Positions 52,998 through 61,167 of a DNA stretch of 64,000 nt are shown in pieces. This stretch comes from Sphingomonas jeddahensis (GTDB lineage: Bacteria; Pseudomonadota; Alphaproteobacteria; Sphingomonadales; Sphingomonadaceae), in NCBI RefSeq assembly GCF_001981525.1, contig NZ_MPSB01000002.1, forward strand, positions 186,001-250,000, in the 5' to 3' direction. The notes under the pieces were generated by a model that searched no databases, was not told the origin of the DNA, and worked only from the letters and a program-made list of their open reading frames with translations. The stretch's first letter is position 1, and each line of letters begins with the position of its first letter. A program made the position numbers and the translations under genes.

Positions 52998-54343
52998 TTG
53001 GCAGCAACGTCCTTCTTCATCGACGCAGTTACCGCCGCGACTTGAGTCGGCCCGCCCACCCGGGCGATCGTCTTCAGCGCGTACCAGAGCTGAAAATCCT
53101 CGATGCCCTGCTTCTTCAGCTCCTCGGGCTTGGCCGAGAAGCGCGGATCATCCTTTGTATCCTCTTCAAGGATCTTGTCGTCAGCCTTGACCTCGTTGAT
53201 CAGGTGGCGACGCAGGTCGGCCTCCCGGAACACCGGACGCGACTTGTAATCGGGATCGCTGATCTGCGGCACGGCGATGTCGGGCTCGATCCCACCCTCC
53301 TGTACCGAGCGCCCCGCCGGCGTGTAATAACGCGCGGTGGTCAGCCGCAGCGCCGTCGTGGGGCCGAGTTGCAGTAGCGTCTGGACCGATCCCTTGCCGA
53401 ACGTCCGCTCGCCCATCACCAGACCGCGATGATGATCCTGGATCGCACCGGCCACGATCTCCGACGCGGAGGCGGTGCCGCTATCTGTCAGCACCACGAT
53501 CGGCAAGCCATGCGCCAGGTCGCCCGGCTTGGCGTAGTAACGTTCGACATCACCCTTGCCTCGCCCGCGCTGCGAGACGATTTCGCCCCCTTCGAGGAAG
53601 ATGTCCGACACTTCGATCGCCTGGGTCAGCAACCCGCCGCCGTTGGAGCGCAGATCGACCACATAGCCGAGCGGGCGGTGGCCAAGCGCCTTTTCGATCG
53701 CGACCATCGCGGCGCGCGTGTCCGCGCCAGTCGTTTCGGAGAAGGTGTTGATGTTGAGATAGCCGACATCGCCCTTCACTTCCCATTTCACGGGACGCTG
53801 CACGATCAGTTCGCGCGCCAATGAAAGCTCGATCGGCTTGTCGCGGCCGGGACGGACAATGGTGATGTTGAGCTTGCTGCCCGGCTTGCCACGCATCTGG
53901 CTGACCGCCTCGTCCAGCGTGCCGCCGTAGATCAGCTTGCCATCGATATGGGTGATGTAATCGCCGGATTTGATGCCGGCGCGCCAGGCGGGCGAATCCT
54001 CCTGCGGCGCGATCACCTTCACCGCGCCGTCCTCCAGCGAGACGGTGAGGCCGATGCCGCCGTAATTGCCTTCGGTGGCGATGCGGAGGTTCTCGAAGTC
54101 GGACGCATCGACATAGCTCGAATGCGGATCCAGCCCGGAGAGCATGCCATCGATCGCGCCCTTGATCAGCTGCTCGTCAGTGACCTTGTCAACATAGTCC
54201 GCCTTGACGCGATTATACACGTCCATGAAGCGCTCCATTTCCTTATAGGCACTGGCATCCACCGCCGCCATCGCCCCCGTGGTCAGCGGCGCGAGCGCAA
54301 GCGTGGCGACCAGGGCAGTGGCGGAAAGCAGCGGGAACTTCAT
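52994..54343 (-). CDS. ctpA: Carboxy-terminal processing protease (S41 family)
   Basis: A 449-residue periplasmic protease. It has a signal peptide (about 1-27), a PDZ domain (about 95-175; GGIGLTVSLEDGAVKVIAP) and the S41 catalytic domain with the Ser292/Lys317 dyad (TASASEIVAGA and ERTFGKGSVQ, 25 residues apart as in Prc). It cleaves proteins and wall hydrolases from their C-termini. It follows the EnvC-like gene by 220 bases, a frequent pairing. Confidence 0.94.
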   Translation of the reverse strand: MKFPLLSATALVATLALAPLTTGAMAAVDASAYKEMERFMDVYNRVKADYVDKVTDEQLIKGAIDGMLSGLDPHSSYVDASDFENLRIATEGNYGGIGLTVSLEDGAVKVIAPQEDSPAWRAGIKSGDYITHIDGKLIYGGTLDEAVSQMRGKPGSKLNITIVRPGRDKPIELSLARELIVQRPVKWEVKGDVGYLNINTFSETTGADTRAAMVAIEKALGHRPLGYVVDLRSNGGGLLTQAIEVSDIFLEGGEIVSQRGRGKGDVERYYAKPGDLAHGLPIVVLTDSGTASASEIVAGAIQDHHRGLVMGERTFGKGSVQTLLQLGPTTALRLTTARYYTPAGRSVQEGGIEPDIAVPQISDPDYKSRPVFREADLRRHLINEVKADDKILEEDTKDDPRFSAKPEELKKQGIEDFQLWYALKTIARVGGPTQVAAVTASMKKDVAAK

Positions 54344-54563
54344 GGAATACGTCCTAGGGCGAACCGGATCGACCGGGTGTAGCGGCTTTCGCGCCGCCGA
54401 TCAAAGCGGGAGCGAGGTGAACAGGGGCTGAGCGGGCACATACTTCCGATCGGGCGGAGCCCGTCGAGGCCCGGCTCTTCATCAACGCCCATGCCCACGG
54501 GAGACGGGGCCGCACTTCGACAAGCTCGGGCTAACGTAGGCGGGATCAGGCGCGATCAAACCA
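54344..54563. other. Gap between envC-like gene and ctpA with a repeat arm
   Basis: The 220 bases contain one arm of a family B repeat near 54508-54530 (CACTTCGACAAGCTCGGGCT). No gene is seen; a promoter for ctpA may lie here. Confidence 0.45.
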
Positions 54564-55715
54564 TCACCCGATCAGCGCCGTGACATCCATTGGCTGACCG
54601 CGGCGGCGCAGTTCCACCGTGATCTTGGACTCCTCCCCGGCCGGGGCACGCCCGATCGGCTGACCGGCCGTGACGCTTGCGCCGCGTGTGACTGCGGTTC
54701 TGCCGAGCCCCGTCACCAGGCTGTTCCAGCCGCTGCCGTGATCGATGATGACGATCGTGCCGAAGCCGCGGAACGGGCGGGCGAAGAGCACCTTACCCGC
54801 CCCTGGCGCGACGATCGGCGCATTCGCAGCAACCGCGAAGGTGAGGCCGCGGGCCCGGACGCCGTTACTCGAGACTTCGCCCAAGCCAGTGACCAGCTGG
54901 CCGCGAACCGGCAGGCGATACACCGCCGCAGCGCCGCCCGCCCTTGCGGCCGATCGGGGCGGACCGGGCAGCGCCGCAAGTTCGTCCAGCGTCGCGGCGG
55001 TTTCGCCGATCGCCGCCATGCGATCGATGGTGTCGCGCGCCTCCTCTCCCATGGCCATCGCGCGATCCGATTGGATCAGCGCATCGCGGTCGAGCCGCAC
55101 CGCCGCCGCCGCATGTCGCGCGCGCAGGGCGGCCAGCGATTGCCGCTCGCTCAGCAAGGTCTGGCGCTCATTACCAAGGCTTCGCGCAGCAAGCTCCGCG
55201 CTGGCCTGCAGCGCGCGCGTCTGCGCGAGATCGCCGCGCAGTTCGGCAGTTTCGCGGCGGATCAGGGGCAAGGCGCTGCCCAGCACGGCGCGAACATGGA
55301 CGAGATCGGTGACCGAGCCAGGCTGGACGATCGCCGCGGCTGCCGGTCGCCGCGCGAGCGAGGCCAAAGCGGCGATGAGGCGAGCGATCGGGGCTTGCCG
55401 TTCGCCCAGTTCCGCGCGCTGTCGCGCGAGCAGCCCCGCGACAATCGCGACGCGAGCTTGCGCGGCAGCGACGTTCGCCTCCGCGCGATCAACGCGCGCG
55501 GCAATCGCTGCTTCCTGCGCGCGGGCTTTGGCGGCGGCGTTTCGCTCGTCACTGGCGCGGCGTTCCAGGTCCGCGGCGCGGGCGGTGGCCTGCACTGCCT
55601 GTTGCTTGGCAACCTGCAGCCGTTCCCGTTCGACCGTCAGTGGATCGGGCGCGGCAGTCGCGCTGGCGAGCAGCACCGCCGCGCCTGTCAACGCCAATGT
55701 CCCCGCCCGCCGCAT
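54564..55715 (-). CDS. EnvC-like murein hydrolase activator with degenerate LytM domain
   Basis: A 383-residue exported protein with a signal peptide (about 1-22) and long Ala/Arg-rich coiled coils (about 26-120 and 155-225). The carboxy-terminal LytM/M23 fold (about 265-380) contains GAGKVLFARPFRGFGTIVII. The zinc-ligand positions of active M23 enzymes appear replaced (RGLTFAV, LVTGLGR and TVELRRRG instead of His motifs), as in EnvC, which activates amidases rather than cutting peptidoglycan. It starts 7 bases after rlmH ends. Confidence 0.87.
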   Translation of the reverse strand: MRRAGTLALTGAAVLLASATAAPDPLTVERERLQVAKQQAVQATARAADLERRASDERNAAAKARAQEAAIAARVDRAEANVAAAQARVAIVAGLLARQRAELGERQAPIARLIAALASLARRPAAAAIVQPGSVTDLVHVRAVLGSALPLIRRETAELRGDLAQTRALQASAELAARSLGNERQTLLSERQSLAALRARHAAAAVRLDRDALIQSDRAMAMGEEARDTIDRMAAIGETAATLDELAALPGPPRSAARAGGAAAVYRLPVRGQLVTGLGEVSSNGVRARGLTFAVAANAPIVAPGAGKVLFARPFRGFGTIVIIDHGSGWNSLVTGLGRTAVTRGASVTAGQPIGRAPAGEESKITVELRRRGQPMDVTALIG

Positions 55716-55721
55716 CGGCGA

Positions 55722-56144
55722 TCACCCTTCGCGGTGATACGGGTGATTGGCAAGGATGGAGGTGGCGCGGAAGAGTTGCTCCGCAAGCATCGCGCGGGCC
55801 ATCATGTGCGGCCAGGTGGCGCGCCCGAAGGACAGGAGCAGGTCCGCGCCGTCCCGCTCGGCATCGCCGAAGCCGTCTGCGGCACCAATCATGAAGCGAG
55901 CCTCGCGCACGCCATCGTCGCGCCAGCGTTCGAGCTGGCGCGCGAACTCGATCGAGGACAGGACCCTTCCGGTTTCATCCAGCACGATCCGGCGCATCTG
56001 CGCGGCAGGATCGGGCAGTTTACCGCCACGATCGGGCAGTTCGGTGATGCGCGTGGGCCAGCTGATCCGCTTCATGTAACGATCAACCAGCTCGGACTCG
56101 GGCGAGCGCCCGATCCGCCCACGCGCAACGATGTGGAGGATCAG
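55722..56144 (-). CDS. rlmH: 23S rRNA (pseudouridine1915-N3)-methyltransferase RlmH, non-AUG start
   Basis: RlmH of 140 residues, a SPOUT methyltransferase acting on 70S ribosomes. Family blocks: ILHIVARGRIGRSPESELVD at the start, LLSFGRATWPHMMARAMLAE and the final QLFRATSILANHPYHR. The first ATG in frame is at codon 24 and would remove the first strand of the fold. The frame extends upstream with a CTG at 56144 or ATC at 56141 and no ATG, GTG or TTG before the rsfS stop 2 bases away. Translation therefore seems to start at a rare codon, coupled to rsfS. Confidence 0.9.
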   Translation of the reverse strand: MILHIVARGRIGRSPESELVDRYMKRISWPTRITELPDRGGKLPDPAAQMRRIVLDETGRVLSSIEFARQLERWRDDGVREARFMIGAADGFGDAERDGADLLLSFGRATWPHMMARAMLAEQLFRATSILANHPYHREG

Positions 56145-56145
56145 A

Positions 56146-56553
56146 TCAGGCGTTCCCGGTCGTCGGTGCCGTGTTGGTCGGCGTTGGCGCTTCTCCGAAC
56201 GACCACATGCGCTCCAGATTGTAGAAGGAGCGCACTTCCGGGCGGAACAGGTGGACGATCACATCGCCGGCGTCGATCAGCACCCAGTCCGCAGTGGGCA
56301 GGCCCTCAATGCGCGGGGAGCGGCCGGTTTCCGCCTTGATCTTCTCCGACAGCTTCGCCGCCATCGATGCGACCTGGCGGGTCGAGCGACCACTGGCGAT
56401 CACCATATGGTCAGCAATCGAAGACTTTCCGGCGAGCGGGATCGAGATGGTGTCGGCGGCCTGATCGTCGTCCAGGCTGTCGAGAACGAGCTTATGCAAT
56501 GCCGCAACGCTGTCTGCGTCGGCGGATCGATAGTCGTTGGCGGTGGCGGGCAA
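56146..56553 (-). CDS. rsfS: Ribosome silencing factor RsfS (Iojap)
   Basis: RsfS of 135 residues binds L14 and keeps subunits apart in starvation. Motifs: IADHMVIASGRSTRQVASMA, EGLPTADWVLIDAGDVIVHL and FNLERMW-like YNLERMW. It lies 2 bases after nadD; the usual nadD-rsfS-rlmH order is kept. Confidence 0.95.
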   Translation of the reverse strand: MPATANDYRSADADSVAALHKLVLDSLDDDQAADTISIPLAGKSSIADHMVIASGRSTRQVASMAAKLSEKIKAETGRSPRIEGLPTADWVLIDAGDVIVHLFRPEVRSFYNLERMWSFGEAPTPTNTAPTTGNA

Positions 56554-56555
56554 GG

Positions 56556-57191
56556 TTACTCCTGGGTGGAAGGTTTGGCTGTGGATATGGGAAGCGCATA
56601 GCGCGAATGCCAGACGGGATCGGCAGCGCGAAGCTGCGTCGCAGATGTCGGGTCAGGGCGGAAACGTAGCAGCACCAGGGCTGGCACACTCCATCCGGTC
56701 CAGTTCCTCGCCTGGCGTGCGGGCCTCTGGAAGCGCCGTAGCCAACCCATCGCGGGTGCCGCGCGGGCTTGAGCATCATAGCCCGGACGCGCAACAACTG
56801 CAATCGGCACCGTGCGTGCGATGCGGCGCCATTCGCGCCAGCGGTGAAACTGACCCAGGTTGTCGGCGCCCATCACCCAGATGAAGCGGTGACGCGGGTA
56901 GCGGCGGACGAGGGCTGCGAGGGTATCCACGGTGTAGCGGGTGCCGAGGCGCGATTCGATGTCGGTCGGGCGGATGCGCGCGGCGCGGGCAACGCGGCGG
57001 GCGGAGGCGAGTCGCGCGGGCAGCGGGGCCATGCCGGCGGCGGGCTTGAGCGGATTGCCCGGGGAGACGAGCCACCAGATCTCGTCGAGATCGAGCGCCT
57101 TGAGGGCAGCGAGGCTGATGCGGCGGTGGCCGGTGTGGGCGGGGTTGAAGGAGCCGCCGAGCAGGCCGATGCGGTGGGTGCGGCGGTTCAT
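56556..57191 (-). CDS. nadD: Nicotinate-nucleotide adenylyltransferase
   Basis: NadD (211 residues) makes deamido-NAD from nicotinate mononucleotide and ATP. The nucleotidyl-transfer motif GGSFNPAHTGH is at about 12-22, and FIWVMGADNLGQFHRWREW and the late ISTAKPS motif (normally ISSTxIR; partly divergent) are visible. Part of the carboxy region (about 150-195) is Arg/Pro-rich and unlike most relatives. First gene of the 57191-51456 run. Confidence 0.93.
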   Translation of the reverse strand: MNRRTHRIGLLGGSFNPAHTGHRRISLAALKALDLDEIWWLVSPGNPLKPAAGMAPLPARLASARRVARAARIRPTDIESRLGTRYTVDTLAALVRRYPRHRFIWVMGADNLGQFHRWREWRRIARTVPIAVVARPGYDAQARAAPAMGWLRRFQRPARQARNWTGWSVPALVLLRFRPDPTSATQLRAADPVWHSRYALPISTAKPSTQE

Positions 57192-57210
57192 GGGTGGGTG
57201 GTCCCGACCA

Positions 57211-57319
57211 CGTCACCCGGGCCTTGAGCCGGGATCCAACCATCCGCAGGCGCTGTCGTCTGCCCCTCTGGCGTTACCGCTCGCGGCACCATGGATCCCG
57301 AATCAAGTCCGGGATGACG
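57211..57319. repeat. Dispersed palindromic repeat (family A) between gshA and nadD
   Basis: The left arm CGTCACCCGGGCCTTGAGCC... and right arm ATGGATCCCGAATCAAGTCC... close with GGATGACG. The spacer is about 45 bases. The whole 57192-57372 gap is otherwise empty. Confidence 0.7.
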
Positions 57320-57372
57320 AGGTGGGTTGAGCGATGCTCCGACCTTCACCAGCCGATCACAGGCTGAAGGGA

Positions 57373-58746
57373 TCAGAAACTCTGCTCCGCGTACACCTTC
57401 GACAGGTCGCCGGCCCAAGCGCCATTGTAGCGATCGAGCAACTGCTCCGCCGGCGTCTTGCCCAGCCGCACGATCTCGCGCAGCGGGTCAAGGAAGCCGG
57501 TTTCATTGTCGCCCGAGCTGTTGAGCCGCGCACGCGAGGCAAGGCCGGCGTTGGCGATGTCGAGCACCTCGCCGGCGATGTCGCGCAGCGTGCCGCGGCC
57601 GGGGACCGGCGCGTCGAGGCCTAGCTTCGGGGCGGCGTCGCGCAACGCCTGCCGTTCCTCGATCGTCCAATGCTTAACCAAATTCCACGCCGCGTCGAGC
57701 GCGCCCTGGTCGTAGAGCAGGCCGACCCAAAACGCGGGAAGCGCGCAGATCTTGTTCCACGGGCCGCCATCGGCGCCGCGCATTTCGAGGAAGGTCTTGA
57801 GGCGCACTTCGGGGAAGGCGGTGGAAAGGTGGTCGTTCCAGTCGTCGAGCGTCGGGCGTTCGCCCGGCAGGACGGAGAGTTCGCCCTTGAGGAAGTCGCG
57901 GAACGACAGGCCGGCGGCGTCGATGTAGCGACCTTCGCGATAGACGAAGTACATCGGCACATCGAGCATATAGTCGGCGTAGCGCTCGTAGCCGAAGCCG
58001 TCCTCGAACACGAACGGCAGCATGCCGGTGCGCGCGGGATCGGTGTCCGACCAGATGTGGCTGCGATAGCTGAGATAGCCGTTGGGCTTGCCTTCGGTGA
58101 AGGGCGAGTTGGCGAACAAGGCGGTCGCCAGCGGCTGGAGCGCGAGGCCGACACGAAACTTTTGCGCCATGTCCGCCTCGGTCGCGTAATCGAGGTTCAC
58201 CTGGATCGTGCAGGTGCGCAGCATCATATCCAGGCCCATGGTGCCGACGCGCGGCATGTGGCGGAGCATGATGCCGTAGCGTCCCTTGGGCATGATCGGC
58301 AGCTCGTCGCGCGCCTTGTCGGGCCACATGCCGAGACCGAGGAAGCCGATGCCGAGCTTCTCGCCCGCCGCCTTGACCTGGTCGAGGTGGCGGCCGGTTT
58401 CGGCGCAGGTCTGGTGAAGGTTGTCGAGCGGGGCGCCGGAAAGTTCAAACTGCCCGGCGGGTTCGAGGCTGACCGAGCCGTCGGCGCCGGTCAGCGCGAT
58501 GAGATTGCCGCCCTCCTCAACCGGCTGCCAGCCGTGCTGCTGCAGCTCGGTCAAGAGCGCGCGGATGCCGGCCGGCTCGTCCCAGCTGGGCGCGTGGTGA
58601 TCGGCGCGATTGTAGACGAACTTCTCGTGCTCGGTGCCGATGCGCCAGCGGTCCTTCGGCTTCTCGCCACGCGCGAAGCTGGCGATCAGCTGGTCGCGCG
58701 ACTCGATCACGGGCGAGTTGCTATCCGAAACTGTCTTGGTCGTCAT
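57373..58746 (-). CDS. gshA: Glutamate-cysteine ligase (proteobacterial/plant type)
   Basis: GshA (457 residues) makes gamma-glutamylcysteine, the first step of glutathione synthesis. It belongs to the alphaproteobacterial/plant lineage: IGTEHEKFVYNR, EPAGQFELSGAPL, MPRVGTMGLDMMLRTCTIQV and KTFLEMRGADGGPW. Full length. It lies 45 bases after a hypothetical exported protein gene. Confidence 0.95.
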   Translation of the reverse strand: MTTKTVSDSNSPVIESRDQLIASFARGEKPKDRWRIGTEHEKFVYNRADHHAPSWDEPAGIRALLTELQQHGWQPVEEGGNLIALTGADGSVSLEPAGQFELSGAPLDNLHQTCAETGRHLDQVKAAGEKLGIGFLGLGMWPDKARDELPIMPKGRYGIMLRHMPRVGTMGLDMMLRTCTIQVNLDYATEADMAQKFRVGLALQPLATALFANSPFTEGKPNGYLSYRSHIWSDTDPARTGMLPFVFEDGFGYERYADYMLDVPMYFVYREGRYIDAAGLSFRDFLKGELSVLPGERPTLDDWNDHLSTAFPEVRLKTFLEMRGADGGPWNKICALPAFWVGLLYDQGALDAAWNLVKHWTIEERQALRDAAPKLGLDAPVPGRGTLRDIAGEVLDIANAGLASRARLNSSGDNETGFLDPLREIVRLGKTPAEQLLDRYNGAWAGDLSKVYAEQSF

Positions 58747-58791
58747 GGCGCGCCCTTAATCGCGGATGAAGCCGCGTGCTAGAGCAGGTTT

Positions 58792-59622
58792 CTACCGCCC
58801 CTCCATCCGGGCCTTCATCGCGGCGCGCTGCACCTTGGCGGAGACATCGTCAGGGGCGGCATAAAGCGCCTGAAGGAAGGTCCGGTCCTCCTTGCTGAGT
58901 CCCGGGGTGGTGCCGTCGCCGAACAGCGAAAGGATCGAACCGGAGGGCGCCCGCGCATCCATTTTGGGCCGGGCGAGCACGACCATCGCCAGGTAATCGC
59001 CAATCTGTCCGAGTGACAGCCCGGACAATCGGTTCGCGTCCACGATCACCAACATGCCGCTCAATATCGCTCGCGTGCTCTTCTGCAGCCGGGAACCTGC
59101 GAGCCGACCGGCGGCCGGCTCGTCTGCCGCACCCGGAACGGATGGACTGCCGTCATACGGGAGTTCCGAGACCTGGCTGATCCAGCGCACCGGCTGGGTC
59201 GTCTCGGCAAAGGAAGCTAGGCGCGCCCTGCCCTCGCGGGCCAGCGTTCGAGGGTAGCGGGCACGCAGTTGCTTTGCGATCGCATCCGGATTCGACGTGA
59301 CGAGGATCAAGGCGTTCGGGCGGCATCCTCCTTTGCCGATCGTGAGCCTCACCTGCCGAGCGACGTCCTCAATTCGGCTGTTCAGCACCACGGCATGTTT
59401 CGCCGGCAGCCCAGCCACACCGCTGCACAACGGCATCTCCCAGCGCGGCACCTGATCGCTGCGGGCCGGATCGGTAAGGTCTTGCACGAACTGATCCACG
59501 ATGGTGCGCTCTCGAGCGGTGACAACGATCTCGCTCTCGGCGGCGGGGTCTGCCGTCTGACCCATTGCCGGCGCCGCAAGAAGCGACGCAATTGCCCCTA
59601 TGAGGCGAGGCCAGCGCATCAT
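58792..59622 (-). CDS. Hypothetical exported protein
   Basis: A 276-residue protein with a signal peptide (MMRWPRLIGAIASLLAAPAMG). The mature part has a Cys pair (PLCSGVAGLPA, GGCRPNALILVT) and the stretch DQFVQDLTDPARSDQVPRWE, but no motif I can tie to a function. The ATG at 59622 overlaps the rsmE stop (ATGA). The much longer frame reaching 60195 is the rsmE region out of frame and is not used. Confidence 0.82.
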   Translation of the reverse strand: MMRWPRLIGAIASLLAAPAMGQTADPAAESEIVVTARERTIVDQFVQDLTDPARSDQVPRWEMPLCSGVAGLPAKHAVVLNSRIEDVARQVRLTIGKGGCRPNALILVTSNPDAIAKQLRARYPRTLAREGRARLASFAETTQPVRWISQVSELPYDGSPSVPGAADEPAAGRLAGSRLQKSTRAILSGMLVIVDANRLSGLSLGQIGDYLAMVVLARPKMDARAPSGSILSLFGDGTTPGLSKEDRTFLQALYAAPDDVSAKVQRAAMKARMEGR

Positions 59623-60365
59623 CGATCTCCGTTCCAATCCCCTGCCACTGCCATCCAGATCGCCACCGCGGTGGCCGCGGCCGTATCGGCGCGCAGGATA
59701 CGGGGGCCGAGGCCGATGCCGATGGCTTGCGGCAGCGCGCGGATCGCCTCGCGCTCGCCTTCGTCGAAGCCGCCTTCGGGGCCGATCAGAATAGCGGCCG
59801 GGTCGGGCTTCATCGCCTCGCGCGCGGGCACGCCGCCGAGCTCGTCGGCAAAATAGAGCGCACGCTCGGCCGGCCAATCGCGTAGGAGCGCGGATAGCTT
59901 CACGGGTTCCGCAACCTGCGGCAAGGCCGTGCGACCGCATTGTTCGGCGGCCTCTATCATGTGCGCGCGCAGGCGTTCCACATTGGGCTTGTCGACCACG
60001 GTGCGGTGGGTGACGACGGGGACGTAGCGCGCGACGCCGAGCTCGCAGGCCTTTTCCGCCATCCAGTCGATCCGCCCCTTCTTGAGGGGGGCGGCGACCA
60101 GCCACAGGTCGGGGACTGACTCGCGCGCCGAGAGCTGCTCCGTCACGTCGAGCGTCAGGTCGCGCTTGCCAGCCGCAGCGACGATCGCCAGCCATTCGCC
60201 CGTCACATCATCGAACAGCCGCACCGGGTGGCCCGCCTTTACCCGCATGACGCCGGCGAGATAATGCGCCTGCGGGCCATCAAGGCGCAGCGGGCCGGGG
60301 GCGAGCGGCTGGTCGACGAACAGGCGCGGGGTGGAGCGCGGCGGCCAGGCGGGAGTGGCGATCAT
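59619..60365 (-). CDS. rsmE: 16S rRNA (uracil1498-N3)-methyltransferase
   Basis: RsmE (248 residues), a SPOUT methyltransferase. The amino-terminal PUA-like domain (LAPGPLRLDGPQAHYLAGVM) is followed by the knot domain with LIGPEGGFDEGEREAIR and LGPRILRADTAAATAVAI, which bind S-adenosylmethionine. Its ATG overlaps the stop of the preceding 58-residue gene. Confidence 0.95.
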   Translation of the reverse strand: MIATPAWPPRSTPRLFVDQPLAPGPLRLDGPQAHYLAGVMRVKAGHPVRLFDDVTGEWLAIVAAAGKRDLTLDVTEQLSARESVPDLWLVAAPLKKGRIDWMAEKACELGVARYVPVVTHRTVVDKPNVERLRAHMIEAAEQCGRTALPQVAEPVKLSALLRDWPAERALYFADELGGVPAREAMKPDPAAILIGPEGGFDEGEREAIRALPQAIGIGLGPRILRADTAAATAVAIWMAVAGDWNGDR

Positions 60366-60538
60366 TGTCCGGCGCCTCTACGCCGCCCGCGCGCGATCAT
60401 CCAGCGCGCGGCAAGGAACAGCACCAAACCGGCAAACGCGATCAACAGCACCACGCCGGTCACCACGCCGGCAACGCGGAGGATGGCGTAGAACAACGCC
60501 TCCACGAAGCGCCCGATGGCGACCGACAGATGGATCAT
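60362..60538 (-). CDS. 58-residue single- or double-span membrane protein
   Basis: A small protein reading MIHLSVAIGRFVEALFYAIL, then RVAGVVTGVVLLIAFAGLVL and FLAARWMIARGRRRGAGQ. It is one long hydrophobic region ending in a strongly basic tail that should stay in the cytoplasm. It starts 10 bases after the DUF2147 stop and its stop overlaps the rsmE start (ATGA), so it fits tightly into the operon. No family recognised. Confidence 0.6.
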   Translation of the reverse strand: MIHLSVAIGRFVEALFYAILRVAGVVTGVVLLIAFAGLVLFLAARWMIARGRRRGAGQ

Positions 60539-60548
60539 CGCGGGCCAA

Positions 60549-60956
60549 TCACTTGGTTACGCGCTTCCACGTCTGCGACTTGCAGCCGAAGTTGGCGAAC
60601 AGGCAGCCGGTGCCGATGATCGTGTTGCGATCGACCTGCTCGATCGTGCCATCAAAGGTCTGGTCGATGTCGGGGACATAGACCTGGCCATACCACAAGC
60701 CATCGTCCTCGCGGCGGAAATCGTGAAACAATTGGGTGCCGACCAGCCGATCGGTGCCGCCGCGCGCGGCGTCTGCCCTGGCCTTGGCGCTGGCCTGGAC
60801 CACGGTGCCGCACAGGCCGGGGCCGCAGCGCGCGACCTTGATACGGACACTATCGGCAGCGTTGTGCCAGATGCCCTCCCAACCGCCGGCGCGCTGCGCT
60901 GTGGCAGGGGTGGCGAGGAGGAGGAGGAGGGTTAGGACGGCAAGTTTAGATCGCAT
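60549..60956 (-). CDS. DUF2147 family exported protein
   Basis: A 135-residue protein with a signal peptide (MRSKLAVLTLLLLLATPATA). The DUF2147 pattern follows: GGWEGIWHNAADSVRIKVARC shortened at its core, CGPGLCGTVVQAS, LWYGQVYVPDIDQTFDG and an end with CLFANFGCKSQTWKRV. Structural and functional roles are not established. First gene of the 60956-57373 run. Confidence 0.83.
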   Translation of the reverse strand: MRSKLAVLTLLLLLATPATAQRAGGWEGIWHNAADSVRIKVARCGPGLCGTVVQASAKARADAARGGTDRLVGTQLFHDFRREDDGLWYGQVYVPDIDQTFDGTIEQVDRNTIIGTGCLFANFGCKSQTWKRVTK

Positions 60957-60985
60957 AATGTTACTCGCTACAGCCGCTTTGCCAT

Positions 60986-61061
60986 TAGGGCTGAGCTTGC
61001 CGAAGCCCTGCCCTGTCTTCGCGAGGGAAGGCAGCCCTTCGACAAGCTCAGGGGCGAACGG
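60986..61061. repeat. Family B palindromic repeat between DUF2147 gene and ubiA
   Basis: The arms TTAGGGCTGAGCTTGCCGAA (from 60986) and CCTTCGACAAGCTCAGGGGC (near 61035-61055) are oriented as an inverted pair. They are related to the copies in carA and next to secY. The divergent promoters of DUF2147 and ubiA must lie around it. Confidence 0.6.
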
Positions 61062-61167
61062 GAGGGAACATTCCCCGCACTAACGCCATCCCGCGGAATC
61101 GGGAACGCGAACACCGACTGCCACACACCTGTGGCGAAAGCGCGGCAGCGGGATTAGGCGTGCGTGC

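Noticed and set aside
55722..56075. RlmH starting at the first ATG (117 residues)
   Set aside because: It would delete the conserved first strand (ILHIVARGRIGRSPE) that is clearly encoded just upstream; a rare start codon is the better explanation.
59623..60195. Upstream extension of the hypothetical exported protein into the rsmE region
   Set aside because: It would put a signal peptide in the middle of the protein and overlap rsmE out of frame; the ATGA overlap at 59619-59622 gives the natural start.
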